A DNA stretch of 32,020 nt from Polaromonas sp. (GCA_028292045.1 JAQGMZ010000074.1:1-32020); one strand, 5' to 3'; positions 9,908 through 20,143 are shown, counted from the first letter of the stretch. Program-made: numbers and translations. Notes: generated by a model from the letters alone, not told the origin.

Positions 9908-9941
9908 TTTCTGCAACTTCATGTAAAGAGTTCCAAGCACC

Positions 9942-11627
9942 ATGCCCTTGCCACCCGCCCCGACCAAACGCGCAGCCCTGCTTTCCTCCGACGTCCTCAA
10001 TGCTCCTGTTCGCGCGCCTGCAAAAGCTCCGCGAAAAGCCACCAAGCCTGAGGCTTCCATGGGCCAGACTGCAGCCCTGGAAATGCTTGAAAAACCCATT
10101 GCGCGCAATGCCGGCCAAGCCCTTATTTATGTAGACAAGTCCCCGGTTCCTGCAAAAAACGCACGGGTCAACAGCCCTCAAAAAGAGAGCCTTTCCAAGG
10201 CCCAACCGGCTTTCAGGCCGAAAAAAACCAAATCGACCGGCCATCCCAAGCTGTTTGTACTGGACACCAATGTTCTGATGCACGATCCGATGTGCCTGTT
10301 CCGTTTCGAGGAACATGACATTTTTCTTCCGATGATCGTGCTGGAAGAGCTCGACGGGCACAAAAAGGGAATGACGGAAGTCGCCCGCAATGCGCGCCAA
10401 ACCAGCCGGACGCTCGATGGCCTCGCAGGCGCGAACGGTGCCGATATTGCCAAGGGACTGAAGCTCGACACGACGGGCCACCGCGAAGCCAGCGGCTGCC
10501 TTTTTTTCCAGACCAAGGTGCTCGACTATTCATTGCCAATGAGCCTTCCGCAGGGCAAGGCAGACAACCAGATTCTGGGCGTGGTCGAGGCACTGCGCAA
10601 GGAGTATCCGGCGCGGGAAGTGGTGCTGGTTTCAAAAGACATCAACATGCGCGTCAAGGCGCGTGCCCTGGGGCTCAATACCGACGATTACCAAAATGAC
10701 AAGGTTCTGGAGGACGGGGACTTGCTGTATGCAGGTTCGCTCGCCCTGCCGGCTGATTTCTGGACCCGCCAGAGCAAGACCATTGAAAGCTGGCAGCAGG
10801 GAATCCACACGTTTTACCGCATCACCGGGCCGATCGTCCCGAGCCTGCTCATCAACCAGTTTGTTTTCTTTGAGTCCCCCGGCGAGCCGTCGCTGTATGC
10901 GCGCGTGACCGAAATCCAGGCAAAAACGGCGGTATTGAAAACCTTGAAAGATTTCACCCATCTGAAAAATTCAGTCTGGGGCGTGACGATGCGAAACCGC
11001 GAACAAAATTTCGCCATGAATCTGCTGATGGACCCGGAAGTCGACTTTGTCACGCTGGCCGGCACGGCAGGCACTGGCAAAACACTGATGGCCTTGGCCA
11101 GCGGCCTGACGCAAGTGCTCGATGACCGCCGCTACACCGAAATCATCATGACCCGCGCTACGGTGTCAGTCGGCGAGGACATTGGTTTCCTGCCCGGAAC
11201 CGAAGAAGAAAAAATGGGCCCGTGGATGGGCGCGCTCGACGACAACCTGGAGGTTCTTGGCAAGACCGAAGGCGGCTCGGGCGAATGGGGTCGTGCTGCG
11301 ACCAATGAGCTAATCCGGTCGCGCATCAAGGTCAAGAGCATGAACTTCATGCGCGGCCGGACTTTCATGAACAAGTACGTCATCATTGATGAAGCACAGA
11401 ATCTGACGCCCAAGCAAATAAAAACCCTGATTACCCGGGCCGGGCCGGGCACCAAGATTGTCTGCATGGGCAACCTCGCGCAGATTGACACGCCGTACCT
11501 GACCGAAGGGTCTTCAGGCATGACGTTTGCCGTTGATCGGTTCAAGGGCTGGCCGCACGGCGGCCACATCACGCTGGCGCGTGGTGAACGCTCGCGTCTT
11601 GCCGATTTTGCCAGCGAAGTGCTTTAG
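9942..11627 (+). CDS. PIN-domain / PhoH family ATPase
   Basis: KLFVLDTNVLMHDPMCLFRFEEHDIFLPMIVLEELDGHKKG (PIN), then VDFVTLAGTAGTGKTLMALASGLTQVL (Walker A), YVIIDEAQNLTPKQIKTLITRAGPGTKIVCMGNLAQIDTPYL (PhoH). Confidence 0.93.
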   Translation: MPLPPAPTKRAALLSSDVLNAPVRAPAKAPRKATKPEASMGQTAALEMLEKPIARNAGQALIYVDKSPVPAKNARVNSPQKESLSKAQPAFRPKKTKSTGHPKLFVLDTNVLMHDPMCLFRFEEHDIFLPMIVLEELDGHKKGMTEVARNARQTSRTLDGLAGANGADIAKGLKLDTTGHREASGCLFFQTKVLDYSLPMSLPQGKADNQILGVVEALRKEYPAREVVLVSKDINMRVKARALGLNTDDYQNDKVLEDGDLLYAGSLALPADFWTRQSKTIESWQQGIHTFYRITGPIVPSLLINQFVFFESPGEPSLYARVTEIQAKTAVLKTLKDFTHLKNSVWGVTMRNREQNFAMNLLMDPEVDFVTLAGTAGTGKTLMALASGLTQVLDDRRYTEIIMTRATVSVGEDIGFLPGTEEEKMGPWMGALDDNLEVLGKTEGGSGEWGRAATNELIRSRIKVKSMNFMRGRTFMNKYVIIDEAQNLTPKQIKTLITRAGPGTKIVCMGNLAQIDTPYLTEGSSGMTFAVDRFKGWPHGGHITLARGERSRLADFASEVL

Positions 11628-11713
11628 GCAAATCTCAACCAGGCGCCGATGGACCGGTTTCAGCCTGTTGCATGAAAAACCGCCGGCGCCATGCTGCGCT
11701 GTCATCCTTTTAA

Positions 11714-11750
11714 AAATTGGCCGCTTCACTGAACATGAAGCGGCCAATTT
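11714..11750. terminator. Hairpin terminator between convergent phoH and glycosyltransferase genes
   Basis: AAATTGGCCGCTTCA-ctgaaca-TGAAGCGGCCAATTT, a 15-bp perfect inverted repeat; on the minus strand followed by a T5 tract. Confidence 0.78.
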
Positions 11751-11754
11751 GGTT

Positions 11755-12969
11755 TCAGGGCCCGGTGTGCGCCCCGCTCTTGCTGGCAGCCACTTCCAGG
11801 TAAAGCGCCTCCTGCGCCAGAGCCAGCCTGTTCCATTGGTAGCCGCCGGCAAATTCAACAGCATTTTTGCGCAACAGCGCTGTCAGCAGCGGTTGATTGA
11901 GGGCCTGGTCCAGCGCGTGGCGCAATTCATCCGGGTCCCGGGGATTGTTGACGACCAGTGCATTGACGCCATGCTGCAGCAGCCCCGAAACACCGCAATA
12001 GTCCGCATGGCTGACCACCACGGGCAAGCCATGGGACATGGCCTCAAGCACCACCATTGCGAAGGTATCTTCCAGCGTTGGGTGGGCCAGGCAATCTGCA
12101 GCTTCATACGCCGGGGCGACATCCTTCAATGACCCCAGAAAGTAAACCCGGGCCTTCAGGCCAAGCGTTTTTACCTGCTCATCAAAAGCATGCTTTTGCA
12201 AGGTGTTGCCCACGACGGCAAGCACGCAGTCGGCAGGAAATCCGGCCAGGGCCTGGAGCAAGGTTGGCAGGCCCTTCCTTCGATAGTCATTGGCGATGAA
12301 CAAAATGCAGCGCCCGTCCTGAGGCAAGCCCAAGAGCTTTCTTGCTTCGATGCGGCCTGACATGCCCCGTGCCAACGGGGGCATGGCTATTCCAGGCGTG
12401 ATGACGCCAAGCATTTTTCTGCAGGCAGGATAGGTAGTCTCCATGATGCGCTGGAGGCTTGGTGAGGTCACCACCACTTTTTTGGCTGGGCGGGGTTGAA
12501 ACCGCAAGCGCTCAAGTCCCAGGTAAGCCATCAAGCGGGGGCTAGTGGCTATCTTGAGCCATCGCATGGCTCTTCGCCACCCCCTGGGTTTTGCAAGCAG
12601 GGTGTATTTGACCGGCAACACATGCACGGTCTGCACATCGCCCTGCCATGTATTTTCATGCGAATGCACCACATCAAAGCCCTGGCGCGTCATCCACCAG
12701 GTCAAAACGGCAAACCACCACTGGTTGATCCAGCGAGGTTTGCGCAGCAAGACCGGCACCTTGTGGTACGTCAGGCCCGGCCACTGGTGGTCAATTTCCT
12801 GGGCGAACACATGAATGTCATGCCGGGCGGCAAGTTGCTCGGCCATGGCGATGGAATACCGTTCTGCACCGCCGCCAGCGTTCGAAAAAGTTCGATTCAA
12901 AACGGCGATACGCAACTTTTTTTGGACTGGCTTTATAGGACCGTGGGCGCTTGCGCCAGGCTGGCTCAT
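11755..12969 (-). CDS. GT4-family glycosyltransferase (WaaG/RfaG-like, probable LPS core)
   Basis: LRIAVLNRTFSNAGGGAERYSIAMAEQLAARHDIHVFAQ...CILFIANDYRRKGLPTLLQALAGFP...DCLAHPTLEDTFAMVVLEAMSHGLPVVVS. Confidence 0.87.
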   Translation of the reverse strand: MSQPGASAHGPIKPVQKKLRIAVLNRTFSNAGGGAERYSIAMAEQLAARHDIHVFAQEIDHQWPGLTYHKVPVLLRKPRWINQWWFAVLTWWMTRQGFDVVHSHENTWQGDVQTVHVLPVKYTLLAKPRGWRRAMRWLKIATSPRLMAYLGLERLRFQPRPAKKVVVTSPSLQRIMETTYPACRKMLGVITPGIAMPPLARGMSGRIEARKLLGLPQDGRCILFIANDYRRKGLPTLLQALAGFPADCVLAVVGNTLQKHAFDEQVKTLGLKARVYFLGSLKDVAPAYEAADCLAHPTLEDTFAMVVLEAMSHGLPVVVSHADYCGVSGLLQHGVNALVVNNPRDPDELRHALDQALNQPLLTALLRKNAVEFAGGYQWNRLALAQEALYLEVAASKSGAHTGP

Positions 12970-13715
12970 TTATTTCGTCTGTCTTCGTAAGCTGTTGCAA
13001 CCTTGAGCCAAAAGACAGGCAGGGTGGTAGAACGCAAAACCGGCACGCGCGGCAATTGCAGCAGGTCGGTATGTCCATGGCAGCGGCTGCGCGCCGTGGT
13101 GGTGGCCGTTGCGAAGCCCACATCGGCAACCAGCCCGACATGCGGGGGTTCATACCGGCCGTAGGGGTAGCAAAAATGCTCAACCGGCTGGTGGACCACC
13201 CTTTCGAGCTCGCTTTTTCCAAGCGAGACTTCTTCGCGGCACTGGCTTTCGGCAACGGCTGTTAGATCTGCATGCCGATGGGTATGCGAGCCCACTTCCT
13301 GTCCTGCGGCAATCCACTCAAGGAGTTGAGCATCATTCATCAGCGGAGTTTGCGCAATGCCCAGGGAGCCGTCCCACACATTGGTCTGTCCCAGCAAACC
13401 GCTCACCACGTAACAGGTGGATGAAAAGCCCTGGCGGGTCAAGGCCGGCAGGGCATGGGCAAGGTTATTGAGGTAACCGTCGTCAAAGGTGATGCCAACC
13501 ACCTTTCCCTGCTTTTCGCCGAGCAAATACGGCTTCAGGGCACTCATCGACAACCCCAGGTACCCAAGCCGTGCAAGCCAGGCCATCTGCCGGGCAAAGG
13601 CGCCTGGCGCGACATACAGGCTTCGAAATGGACTGCCTTTTGGAGGCGCGGCCGCAATCTGGTGGTAAACCAGAATCGGAATCGGTTTTGGATTGGCGGT
13701 GGTTCGGCTCAGCAT
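12966..13715 (-). CDS. Polysaccharide deacetylase family protein
   Basis: IPILVYHQIAA...GKVVGITFDDGYLNNLAHALPALTRQGFSSTCYVV...QEVGSHTHRHADLTAVAESQCREEVSLGKSELE...VEHFCYPYGRYE (NodB-homology motifs). ATG at 13715 preferred over TTG at 13739. Confidence 0.9.
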   Translation of the reverse strand: MLSRTTANPKPIPILVYHQIAAAPPKGSPFRSLYVAPGAFARQMAWLARLGYLGLSMSALKPYLLGEKQGKVVGITFDDGYLNNLAHALPALTRQGFSSTCYVVSGLLGQTNVWDGSLGIAQTPLMNDAQLLEWIAAGQEVGSHTHRHADLTAVAESQCREEVSLGKSELERVVHQPVEHFCYPYGRYEPPHVGLVADVGFATATTTARSRCHGHTDLLQLPRVPVLRSTTLPVFWLKVATAYEDRRNK

Positions 13716-13735
13716 TGTTGTCAGTCGCCTGATGC

Positions 13736-15232
13736 TCAAATCAGCACGATGTCGTATTGTTCCTGCGCCATCACGGCTTCGGCCTGAAGCGAGATAGGTT
13801 TGCAGATGAACTCGCTCAGGCTGGCCAGGTGCTGGCTTTCTTCATCCAGAAACAACTCGATGACTTTGGGCGAAGCCACGATTCTGAATTCCCGGGGATT
13901 GAACTGACGCGCTTCTCGCAGGATTTCCCGCAGTATGTCGTAGGTCACGCTGCGCGCCGTTTTAACGCTTCCTTTGCCGCTACAGGCCTGGCATGGTTCG
14001 CACAACTGGTGCGCCAATGACTCGCGGGTACGCTTTCGCGTCATTTCCAGCAAGCCCAGGGCAGAAAACCCATTCACCGCAGTCTTGATACGGTCACGCT
14101 CCAGTTGCTTCTTGAATTCAGCCAGCACGCCTTCACGGTGGTTTTCCTTCGTCATGTCGATGAAATCGACTATCACGATGCCGCCCAAATTGCGCAGGCG
14201 AAGCTGGCGGGCTATGGCCTGTGCGGCTTCCAGGTTGGTTTTGTAGATGGTTTCGTCGAAGTTGCGCGCACCCACGAATCCGCCGGTATTGACGTCAACC
14301 GTGGTCAAGGCTTCAGTCTGGTCGACCACCAGGTAGCCGCCGGACTTGAGGTCCACCCGGCGTCCCAATGCCTTGGCAATGTCTTCATCGATATTGAACA
14401 GGTCGAAAATCGGCCTTTCACCGCTGTAGTGCTGAAGTTTCGCAACGGTGGAAGGCATGAATTCCAGGGCAAAGACCTTGAGTTTTTCAAACTGTTCGCG
14501 CGAGTCGATGCGAATGGTTTGTGTGTTTTCAAGCACCATGTCCCGCAGGACCCGCTGCAGCAGGCTCAAATCCTGGTGCAGCACCGAGACTGCCGGCAAG
14601 CGCAAGGAAGCCTGCTTGATGCGCAGCCATGTTTTACGCAAATAGGCAATGTCGTCCGCCAGTTCCGCATCCGTGGCATCTTCGCCGTTGGTTCGCAAAA
14701 TAAAGCCGCCGCCCATCTCACCGCTCAAGGTCTGGACGCGCTGGCGCAGGTCTTCGCGTTGCCGGGGCGGGATTTTTTGCGAAACACCGATGTGGTTGTC
14801 CTGAGGCAGGAAAACCAGCAGCCGCCCTGCAATACTGATTTGGGCCGTCAGCCGCGCGCCCTTTGTGCCCATCGGGTCCTTGAGCACCTGAACCATCACC
14901 GCCTGCCCCTCGAACAGCTGCTTTTCAATCGGCTGGGCCGAACTACCGGGCACAACGGCACCCGCACCGGCGGAGGCTTCGGGTTCCGCATGGCGGCTGT
15001 TGATGCTGCTCATCAAATCCGCAACATGCAAAAAAGCGGCACGGTCCAGGCCAATGTCGATGAACGCAGACTGCATTCCCGGCAGCACCCGCACCACCTT
15101 ACCCAGGTAAACATTCCCGACCAGGCCGCGCTCGAGGGTTCGCTCAACCTGCAACTCCTGTACGGCTGCGTTTTCCACCACCGCCACGCGCGTTTCCTGC
15201 GGCGACCAGTTGATCAGAATTTCTTGTTGCAT
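13736..15232 (-). CDS. rng: Ribonuclease G
   Basis: MQQEILINWSPQETRVAVVENAAVQELQVERTLERGLVGNVYLGKVVRVLPGMQSAFIDIGLDRAAFLHVAD...VDVNTGGFVGARNFDETIYKTNLEAAQAIARQLRLRNLGGIVIVDFIDM...CEPCQACSGKG. Confidence 0.95.
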   Translation of the reverse strand: MQQEILINWSPQETRVAVVENAAVQELQVERTLERGLVGNVYLGKVVRVLPGMQSAFIDIGLDRAAFLHVADLMSSINSRHAEPEASAGAGAVVPGSSAQPIEKQLFEGQAVMVQVLKDPMGTKGARLTAQISIAGRLLVFLPQDNHIGVSQKIPPRQREDLRQRVQTLSGEMGGGFILRTNGEDATDAELADDIAYLRKTWLRIKQASLRLPAVSVLHQDLSLLQRVLRDMVLENTQTIRIDSREQFEKLKVFALEFMPSTVAKLQHYSGERPIFDLFNIDEDIAKALGRRVDLKSGGYLVVDQTEALTTVDVNTGGFVGARNFDETIYKTNLEAAQAIARQLRLRNLGGIVIVDFIDMTKENHREGVLAEFKKQLERDRIKTAVNGFSALGLLEMTRKRTRESLAHQLCEPCQACSGKGSVKTARSVTYDILREILREARQFNPREFRIVASPKVIELFLDEESQHLASLSEFICKPISLQAEAVMAQEQYDIVLI

Positions 15233-15255
15233 GATTTTATTGTCCAGCACCAAAG

Positions 15256-15858
15256 CTAGATTTCAAGGCCGGCTGATCGAAGCAGTGAAGCTGTTTCCCG
15301 CAACGGCAGGCCCATGATGCCACTGTAGCTTCCGTTGATACAGCTGACATGCATGGACGCCCTGCCCTGAATGGCATAAGCCCCTGCTTTGCCCAGCGGT
15401 TCGCCGGTGGCGACATAACGGCTGATCTGGTCGGGGGTCATGGCGTCGAAGGTCACCCGCGAGGTGCTGAGCGCCGAAAAACGCTGCAGCCCATGCTGGA
15501 CCACCACCGCCGTCAGAACGCGATGCGTCTTTCCGGCCAGTTCAGACAACATGGACCTGGCGTGCATTTCGTCATCGGGCTTGCCGTAAATGAGGCGACC
15601 CCTTGCCACCGTGGTGTCAGAGCAGAGAATGGGCGCAGGCGGCAGCTTGCGCCGGGCCATGCGCAACAAGGCAGCATCTATCTTGAGGCCGGTCACCCGC
15701 TTCACGTAGGCTGCAGGCGCCTCATGCTTCAGCGCCGCTTCCAGCGCTTCCGGATCTTCATCGATGCCTGGCAAGAGCAACTCATACGCGACGCCCAATT
15801 GCTCCAGCAACTGGCGCCGCCTGGGACTTTGAGATGCCAGATAAACAAACTTCACCAT
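15256..15858 (-). CDS. maf: Maf-family nucleotide pyrophosphatase
   Basis: [34 protein letters not shown]...CSDTTVARGRLIYGKPDDEMHARSMLSELAGKTHRVLTAVVV...YAIQGRASMHVSCINGSYSGIMGLPL. The start could be 15867 instead. Confidence 0.93.
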   Translation of the reverse strand: MVKFVYLASQSPRRRQLLEQLGVAYELLLPGIDEDPEALEAALKHEAPAAYVKRVTGLKIDAALLRMARRKLPPAPILCSDTTVARGRLIYGKPDDEMHARSMLSELAGKTHRVLTAVVVQHGLQRFSALSTSRVTFDAMTPDQISRYVATGEPLGKAGAYAIQGRASMHVSCINGSYSGIMGLPLRETASLLRSAGLEI

Positions 15859-15877
15859 GCTCGACATGACTGGACGA

Positions 15878-16345
15878 CTATTCGCGGTGATAGGGGTGGT
15901 TGATGGTGATGCTCCACGCACGGTAAAGCTGCTCGATCAGCAGCACGCGCACCATGGCATGCGGCAGGGTCAGGTCGGACAGACGAAGGCGCTGGTGGGC
16001 AGACTGCTTGAAGCCCGGGTCCAGCCCATCGGGTCCGCCGATCACGATGGCGACATCATCACCCGACAACTGCCAGTTTTTCAGGTTCTCGGCCAGCGCC
16101 ATGGTCGTGACGGCCGTGCCACGTTCGTCCAGGGCCACCACCCTGCAATTCCGGGAAATCGCGGCTTCTATGCGGCTTCGCTCGGCCGCCAGCAGAGTTT
16201 CAAGGGTTTTGGAGCCACGCGGCTCTGTCTTGACCGCCCTGATTTCGACCTTCAACTCAGGAGGAAAACGTTTGGCGTAGTCGTCGTAAGCCGTCTGGGC
16301 CCAATCGGGCACCTTCTGGCCTACGGCTACGATCGTCAGCCTCAT
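15878..16345 (-). CDS. rlmH: 23S rRNA (pseudouridine1915-N3)-methyltransferase RlmH
   Basis: [34 protein letters not shown]...[23 protein letters not shown]...[58 protein letters not shown]. Confidence 0.96.
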   Translation of the reverse strand: MRLTIVAVGQKVPDWAQTAYDDYAKRFPPELKVEIRAVKTEPRGSKTLETLLAAERSRIEAAISRNCRVVALDERGTAVTTMALAENLKNWQLSGDDVAIVIGGPDGLDPGFKQSAHQRLRLSDLTLPHAMVRVLLIEQLYRAWSITINHPYHRE

Positions 16346-17220
16346 TCTTTCTGGGTCGTGGGTTTCTTCGCAGGGGATTTCCTGGCGGCAGGCTTCTTGG
16401 CAGCGGCCTTGACAGCCGCCTGTTGCGCAGCCACTTTTTTGGCTACCGGAATCTTGACAATCGGTGCCTTGGCTGGCGCTTTCTTGACTGCGGCTTTTTT
16501 GGTGGTGGCGCTAGCTGCGTCTGGCTTCAGGCCCGCTGTTGCAGGGCGCGCTGGTTTGCGGGCCTTGAGTGGTTTGGCCTCGGGTTCTGCGGCGGGTGCG
16601 CTGGCATTGCGCCGGGCGGTCCAGTCGTTGGTTTTGCCTACCCGGCCCACATAGGTTCCATCGTCCGTGCGTGCGGGTTTTGCAGAAGCCGGCTGGTTGT
16701 CGTCTTCCGGAGTTTTGGCCGCTTTGGCTGGCCTGGCCGGTAATTTTGATTTGCCGCCTGCCGCACTGCGCGACCGGGCCGGCTTGGCTTCCGGCTTTGG
16801 CTCTACCTTGGCGGCCTTGGGCAAGGGAGCGGGCGCGCCAAGCTTGAGCTTGATCGGCTTTTCGCCCCACAGTTCTTCCAGGTTGTAATACTGGCGAATG
16901 GTGGGCTGCATGATGTGCGCCACGGCGGCGCCGCAATCCACAATGATCCACTCGCCATTGTCTTCACCCTCGATGCGCGGCTTGGCAAAGCCGGCATCGC
17001 GCACCGCATCGCGCACGCTGGCGGCCAGCGCCTTGGTCTGGCGGTTGGACGTGCCCGACGCAACGATCACACGCTCGAACAGCGAGGTGATGTGTTCCGT
17101 GTCAAAAACCTGGATATCCTGCGCCTTGACATCTTCGAGCCCGTCAATGATGGCCCGCTGCAGTTTTTGGACGTCTTTTTTAGCCTCGGTGCTGGAGGTT
17201 TTGACAGTGATAGGAGTCAT
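16342..17220 (-). CDS. rsfS: Ribosome silencing factor RsfS with long Lys/Ala/Pro-rich C-terminal extension
   Basis: [58 protein letters not shown]...[42 protein letters not shown], followed by about 165 aa of low complexity. Overlaps rlmH by 4 nt. Confidence 0.94.
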   Translation of the reverse strand: MTPITVKTSSTEAKKDVQKLQRAIIDGLEDVKAQDIQVFDTEHITSLFERVIVASGTSNRQTKALAASVRDAVRDAGFAKPRIEGEDNGEWIIVDCGAAVAHIMQPTIRQYYNLEELWGEKPIKLKLGAPAPLPKAAKVEPKPEAKPARSRSAAGGKSKLPARPAKAAKTPEDDNQPASAKPARTDDGTYVGRVGKTNDWTARRNASAPAAEPEAKPLKARKPARPATAGLKPDAASATTKKAAVKKAPAKAPIVKIPVAKKVAAQQAAVKAAAKKPAARKSPAKKPTTQKE

Positions 17221-17249
17221 GCAGTGCTTTGCTTCAAGAGAGTGAAAAA

Positions 17250-17888
17250 TTAACCGGCGCCGTACAGCTGATGCTGCGAAATATAACGCGCAACCGCTTC
17301 AGGTACCAGATGGCCAGCTTCAAGGGCAGCCGCTTTGCTGGCGGCAAACATCTGGCGGATCTGGGTGGCGCTGACCGGCATCAAGGGTAGCTGGAGAATA
17401 AAAAACCGGTGATTGTGCGGCGCGTAAACATCAAATTGGGATTGAGTCAGCGCAAATTTTGAGCGCCCAGCTATGCAAATTATAGCGATTTCAAGAATCT
17501 CGTCCCATTTGTGCCATTGTTTGAAGGCGGCAAACTGGTCAGTACCGATAAACAGGTAAAGCTGGCACCCTGGGTTTTCGACTTGCAGGGCTTTCAGGGT
17601 ATCGATCGTAAAGGTGGGCCCGGCCCGCTGCAGTTCACGCGCATCCACCCGCACGGCCTGCATCCCGTCGAATGCCAGGCGGGTCATGGCCAAACGGTGT
17701 TCGGGAGCGCTCAGGGCTCTGGCCTTGTGCCACGCCTGGCCGGTCGGAATGACGTGCAGCGCATCGAGGTCAAACTGCGCAATGGCCGCCCGGGCCAAGG
17801 CCACATGCGCATGGTGGGGAGGATCAAATGCGCCGCCGAACACGCCTAGGCGTGTTGGCGGGTTGGCGCTGTCGGTGTTCAAACCCAT
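17250..17888 (-). CDS. nadD: Nicotinate-nucleotide adenylyltransferase
   Basis: [45 protein letters not shown]...[22 protein letters not shown]; between rsfS and hemF. Confidence 0.95.
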   Translation of the reverse strand: MGLNTDSANPPTRLGVFGGAFDPPHHAHVALARAAIAQFDLDALHVIPTGQAWHKARALSAPEHRLAMTRLAFDGMQAVRVDARELQRAGPTFTIDTLKALQVENPGCQLYLFIGTDQFAAFKQWHKWDEILEIAIICIAGRSKFALTQSQFDVYAPHNHRFFILQLPLMPVSATQIRQMFAASKAAALEAGHLVPEAVARYISQHQLYGAG

Positions 17889-18802
17889 TCCCGCCTGACC
17901 AGAAACTCCTGGTACAGGCGCGCTTCCGGGGAGCCTGCCTCGTTCGGCCGCTGATAAGCCCAGCTTGCCAGCGGCGGCATGGACATCAGGATTGATTCGG
18001 TGCGCCCGCCCGACTGCAGCCCGAAATGGGTTCCCCGGTCCCAGACCAGGTTGAACTCCACATAGCGGCCGCGGCGGTACAGCTGAAAGTCGCGTTCCCG
18101 TTCACTGTAGGCCGCGTCCTTGCGGCGCAGGATGATGGGCAGATAGGCCTGCAGAAAGGAATCGCCCACGCTGCGCATCATGGCGAAGCTTTGCGCCAGG
18201 CCAAGCTCCTGAAAATCGTCGAAGAATATGCCGCCAATGCCGCGCTGTTCCTGGCGGTGCTTCAGGAAAAAATAGTCATCGCACCATGCTTTGAAACGCG
18301 GGTACTTGTCTTCCCCGAAGGGTGCCAGCGATTCCTTGCAAACCTGGTGAAAATGCACCGCGTCTTCATCAAAGCCGTAGTACGGCGTCAGGTCCATACC
18401 GCCGCCAAACCAGCAAACCGGCTCAGCGCCTTCACCCGCAGGCGTAGCCGCCAGCATGCGGACATTCATGTGGACCGTCGGCGCATACGGATTGCGGGGA
18501 TGAAACACCAGCGATACGCCCATGGCCTCGAAAGCAGCGCCTGCCAGTTCTGGCCGGTGCTGGGTGGCAGACGGCGGCAATCGGGGTCCGCGCACATGGG
18601 AAAAGCCGCAGCCGGCGCGTTCAAACACCCGCCCCTGCTCCAGGATTTTGGTAATGCCGTTGCCCTGCAGCATTTCGCCGGGCTCCTTTTGCCAGTTGTC
18701 GACCGCAAAGGGCTGGCCGTCCACTTCAGCCATGGAATCGGTAATGCGCTGCTGAAGGCCCAGCAGGAAAGTGCGAACGTCGGAAAGTTCAATGCTGGAC
18801 AT
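17879..18802 (-). CDS. hemF: Oxygen-dependent coproporphyrinogen-III oxidase
   Basis: [17 protein letters not shown]...[67 protein letters not shown]...[35 protein letters not shown]. Confidence 0.96.
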   Translation of the reverse strand: MSSIELSDVRTFLLGLQQRITDSMAEVDGQPFAVDNWQKEPGEMLQGNGITKILEQGRVFERAGCGFSHVRGPRLPPSATQHRPELAGAAFEAMGVSLVFHPRNPYAPTVHMNVRMLAATPAGEGAEPVCWFGGGMDLTPYYGFDEDAVHFHQVCKESLAPFGEDKYPRFKAWCDDYFFLKHRQEQRGIGGIFFDDFQELGLAQSFAMMRSVGDSFLQAYLPIILRRKDAAYSERERDFQLYRRGRYVEFNLVWDRGTHFGLQSGGRTESILMSMPPLASWAYQRPNEAGSPEARLYQEFLVRREWV

Positions 18803-18811
18803 GGTCTGCCT

Positions 18812-20104
18812 TCAGGACTTGATGGCCCGGTGGCCAATATCCTTGCGGAACTGCGCACCGTCGAAGCCGATGCTGCGCGCTACCTCATACGCGCGCTGCT
18901 GCGCGGCCTTGACCGTGCTGCCGAGCGCGGTCACGCACAGCACGCGGCCGCCCGAAGTGACGGTTTCGCCATTCAGCGCCTGCGTCCCCGCATGGAAAAC
19001 CATGGTGTCTTCAGTCATTGCGGGCAGCCCGTGAATGGCATCGCCCTTGCGCGGATGCAACGGATAGCCATGCGCGGCCATGACCACGCCCAGCGCCGGA
19101 CGCCGGTCCCATTCCATTTCCAGCTTGTCCAGGGCGCCCGAGGTCGCGGCCATCATCACGTCGAACAAATCGGTTTTCAGGCGCATCATGATGGGCTGGG
19201 TTTCAGGGTCGCCCATGCGGCAGTTGAATTCCAGCGTCTTGGGCTTGCCCTGCGCATCGATCATCAGGCCGGCATACAGGAAACCGGTAAAAGGAATGCC
19301 GTCTTTTTCCATGCCCTTGATGGTCGGCAAGATGATTTCGCGCATCGCCCGCGCATGCACATCGGGGGTGACCACGGGGGCGGGTGAATAAGCGCCCATG
19401 CCGCCGGTGTTGGGGCCCTCGTCGCCGTCGAGCAGGCGCTTGTGGTCCTGACTGGTGGCCAGGACGGCGACGTTTTTTCCATCGCACATGACAATGAAAC
19501 TGGCTTCCTCGCCCTGCAAAAACTCCTCGATGACGACGCGCGCGCCGCCTTCGTTGTGGCTCACGCCCAGCGGGTTGAATTGCGGGTCGGGCGCCAGCAT
19601 GAATTCAATGGCTTCGTGCGCTTCATGCAGCGTCATGGCCACCACCACGCCTTTGCCGGCGGCCAGGCCGTCGGCCTTGACCACAATCGGCGCGCCCTTT
19701 TCATCGACATAGGCATGGGCTGCTGCTGCGTCGTTGAAGGTTTCGTAGTCGGCCGTTGGAATATGGTGACGCTTCATGAAAGCCTTGGAAAAGGCCTTGG
19801 AGCTTTCAAGCTGCGCTGCCGCCCTGGTTGGGCCGAACACCCGCAGGCCATGCTGGCGAAACTCATCGACCATGCCGGCGGCCAGCGGCTGCTCCGGGCC
19901 AACCACCGTCAGCGCTATTTTTTCCGTAGCAGCCCAAGCACGCAGTGCTTGCGGATCGGTAATGTTTACGTTCACAAGCCGGGCATCAAGTGCCGTGCCT
20001 CCATTGCCTGGCGCCACATAAACCGCCTGCACCTTGGGCGACTGGGCCAGTTTCCAGGCCAGCGCATGTTCACGGCCGCCGCCGCCCACCACTAAGACTT
20101 TCAT
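18812..20104 (-). CDS. purD: Phosphoribosylamine--glycine ligase
   Basis: MKVLVVGGGGREHALAWKLAQSPKVQAVYVAPGNGGTA...VVGPEQPLAAGMVDEFRQHGLRVFGPTRAAAQLESSKAFSKAFM...GPNTGGMGAYSPAPVV...EFNCRMGDPETQP. Confidence 0.97.
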   Translation of the reverse strand: MKVLVVGGGGREHALAWKLAQSPKVQAVYVAPGNGGTALDARLVNVNITDPQALRAWAATEKIALTVVGPEQPLAAGMVDEFRQHGLRVFGPTRAAAQLESSKAFSKAFMKRHHIPTADYETFNDAAAAHAYVDEKGAPIVVKADGLAAGKGVVVAMTLHEAHEAIEFMLAPDPQFNPLGVSHNEGGARVVIEEFLQGEEASFIVMCDGKNVAVLATSQDHKRLLDGDEGPNTGGMGAYSPAPVVTPDVHARAMREIILPTIKGMEKDGIPFTGFLYAGLMIDAQGKPKTLEFNCRMGDPETQPIMMRLKTDLFDVMMAATSGALDKLEMEWDRRPALGVVMAAHGYPLHPRKGDAIHGLPAMTEDTMVFHAGTQALNGETVTSGGRVLCVTALGSTVKAAQQRAYEVARSIGFDGAQFRKDIGHRAIKS

Positions 20105-20143
20105 GCAGAAACTTTCAATGTTGTATGGTTGGAAAAAACGGGC

